From Macquaria australasica (taxonomy: Eukaryota > Chordata > Actinopteri > Centrarchiformes > Percichthyidae): DNA of 64,000 nt. The notes under the pieces are model-generated. The model saw only the letters and a list, made by a program, of their open reading frames with translations, was not told the origin of the DNA and ran no database searches. How positions within the stretch are numbered: the stretch's first letter is position 1; the number at the start of each line of letters is the position of its first letter. Shown here piece by piece: positions 62,536 to 64,000 of the stretch. A program made the translations under genes and the position numbers. Location of the stretch: NCBI GenBank assembly GCA_005408345.1, contig SEMN01000018.1, positions 1,775,501 to 1,839,500 of the forward strand, in the 5' to 3' direction.

Positions 62536-63813
62536 GTGAGTTTTCCTGTAATAATATCACCTTAAACCAACCAACTCATCATTTGAAGTCCAACTGAAAT
62601 TAAATTGCATTTTTTTTGTCTGGTACAGCATACATATCTGCTCTGTAAACCACTCGACCTGTGTTCTCCTTTGAGAAAAAATCAGAAACCAAAAGGGAGA
62701 AATTTATTTTGTGGTTTCATGATAGTACCCTCGAGTTTTGCATTAATACTGTTGCAGAATACCGTTCCGATATCCGTCTGCGTAGATGGAGACCTTATTT
62801 TGATACAGCCAATTATATCCTGCATAAAGCAGTAATGTCAGTGTTCTATAACAGGCAGAGCAGACGGTCACACTGAGCCAGACAGCAGCCTGCTACACAA
62901 CACAAGAGCCACAGACTCTGAACAACAACCCACATAAGCTCCTGCTAACATCTCCTTATTATCTAACTTACAAACATAAACACATCTTGTCCTGCACCTT
63001 AGCTTGTTGAACGAGCAGCCAAACAAACATTTACCGGGGAAAAGTGCACCACTAACATCAGTTTGCAGTATAGATAGCTAATTAGCTGCTCAGCTGCAGC
63101 ACATTAAACAGCATGTGAATTTACCTGAAAATGTCGCTCTGGTCCAGTTAGATGCTGTTGTGGTCCTTACTCTTCATTACCTCTAACAACATGCTGTCTG
63201 CCCATGACATGTAGGCTAAAGTGCCAAAGACCTTTTTTCTTCCTTTTAATAATAAAAAATCCATTAACAATACATTGAAAAAACATGTTAACATTATTTT
63301 TGACTTCAAAAAGAGATGCCTGAGTGTGATTTCAGTTGGATTTTAACACATCTGCTTGTTGGTATTTGGGAGATACAGTATTTATGAGCTGGGAATATAT
63401 TGGTTGTTTTTATAAAATAGTTGTTTTGGGGTAAATTAAAACTTTGCATGTGTTTAGAAGCCAATTTCAGTGGTGAACACAGAAGTGGAATAAATAATCA
63501 TATTTTAAGGTTGTCTCACAGCTAATTGAGCTTGACTGTGGTTATTGCATCTTGTTTACAAAGCAGTTTAGACTTAAATAAGCACAATAACTTCAAGCCA
63601 AACTAAATAATGCCAAACCTGACTGCTGAGACGTATAGATTTCTGCTGGTCTGTGCGCATTTATATTATATTTTTATAGTTTGATTGTATGTTTCTATTT
63701 GTGAGTATGCTCAACATGAAGGCAGATATTGTGGGTATATACAGTTCTGTATAATATGTATATATTCATTTGAGTACACACTAATATGGTGCTTTTGTAC
63801 CCCTTTCATCCAG
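62536..63813 (+). other. glrb: glrb intron 6
   Basis: 1,278-nt phase-1 intron, GTGAGT to ATCCAG. Nothing else recognised inside. Confidence 0.88.
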
Positions 63814-63954
63814 TTGGCTACACCACAGACGACCTGCAGTTTATGTGGCAGACAGGAGACCCAGTGCAAATGGACGCCATCGCTCTGCCACAGTTTGATA
63901 TCAGACAAGAAGATATTGATTATGGGAACTGCACCAAATTCTATGCAGGAACAG
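63814..63954 (+). CDS. glrb: glrb exon 7: distal ligand-binding domain
   Basis: 141-nt exon from acceptor TTCATCCAG|TTGGC to donor ACAG|GTACTG (phase 1). It completes Phe203 and encodes GYTTDDLQFMWQTGDPVQ, IALPQFDIRQEDIDYGNC and TKFYAGT. NCT (241-243) is a sequon, and Cys242 is the first cysteine of the glycine-receptor-specific second disulfide around loop C; its partner is in the next exon, outside the window. Confidence 0.96.
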
Positions 63955-64000
63955 GTACTGTCCTTGATATGAATCCAGTTTTTTCTTACATATTTTTAAA

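Overview
This is a window of a ray-finned fish (teleost) nuclear chromosome. It shows interrupted genes with GT-AG introns, AT-rich non-coding DNA, many CA/GT and trinucleotide microsatellites, and degenerate dispersed repeats of types common in fish genomes. I see nothing prokaryotic, plasmid-like or phage-like. Only about 1.2 kb of the 64 kb is coding, split between the 5' halves of two genes that point away from each other.

Left half, minus strand (about 1-40.5 kb): the 5' part of pdgfc, platelet-derived growth factor C. Exon 1 (39826-39715) encodes the signal peptide, exon 2 (10293-10101) and exon 3 (5498-5318) encode the CUB domain. The splice phases join exactly into one 162-residue frame. 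The linker and growth-factor-domain exons lie beyond the left edge. Intron 1 is about 29.4 kb and holds most of the repeats and several candidate regulatory blocks.

Middle (about 40.5-48.6 kb): intergenic DNA between two divergent promoters. It contains a decayed hAT-like non-autonomous element and a block near 46.6 kb with octamer and homeodomain-type motifs.

Right part, plus strand (about 48.6-64 kb): the 5' part of glrb, the glycine receptor beta subunit. It has a CpG-rich promoter with a non-coding first exon (donor at 49032/49033), then coding exons 2-7 (51715-51836, 54329-54435, 55787-55854, 61122-61348, 62453-62535, 63814-63954). Together these give residues 1-250, the extracellular domain including the complete Cys-loop. 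The transmembrane exons lie beyond the right edge. Intron 3 uses a GC donor (GC-AG intron).

The two genes do not work together biochemically: one is a secreted growth factor and the other an inhibitory receptor anchor subunit. Their head-to-head order matches the PDGFC-GLRB order on human chromosome 4q32, so this is conserved vertebrate synteny. I found no new gene system. The points most worth checking are the GC-AG intron, a long imperfect inverted repeat in pdgfc intron 1, a 42-bp in-frame minisatellite, shared dispersed repeats, a 580-bp polypurine block, and candidate conserved non-coding elements.
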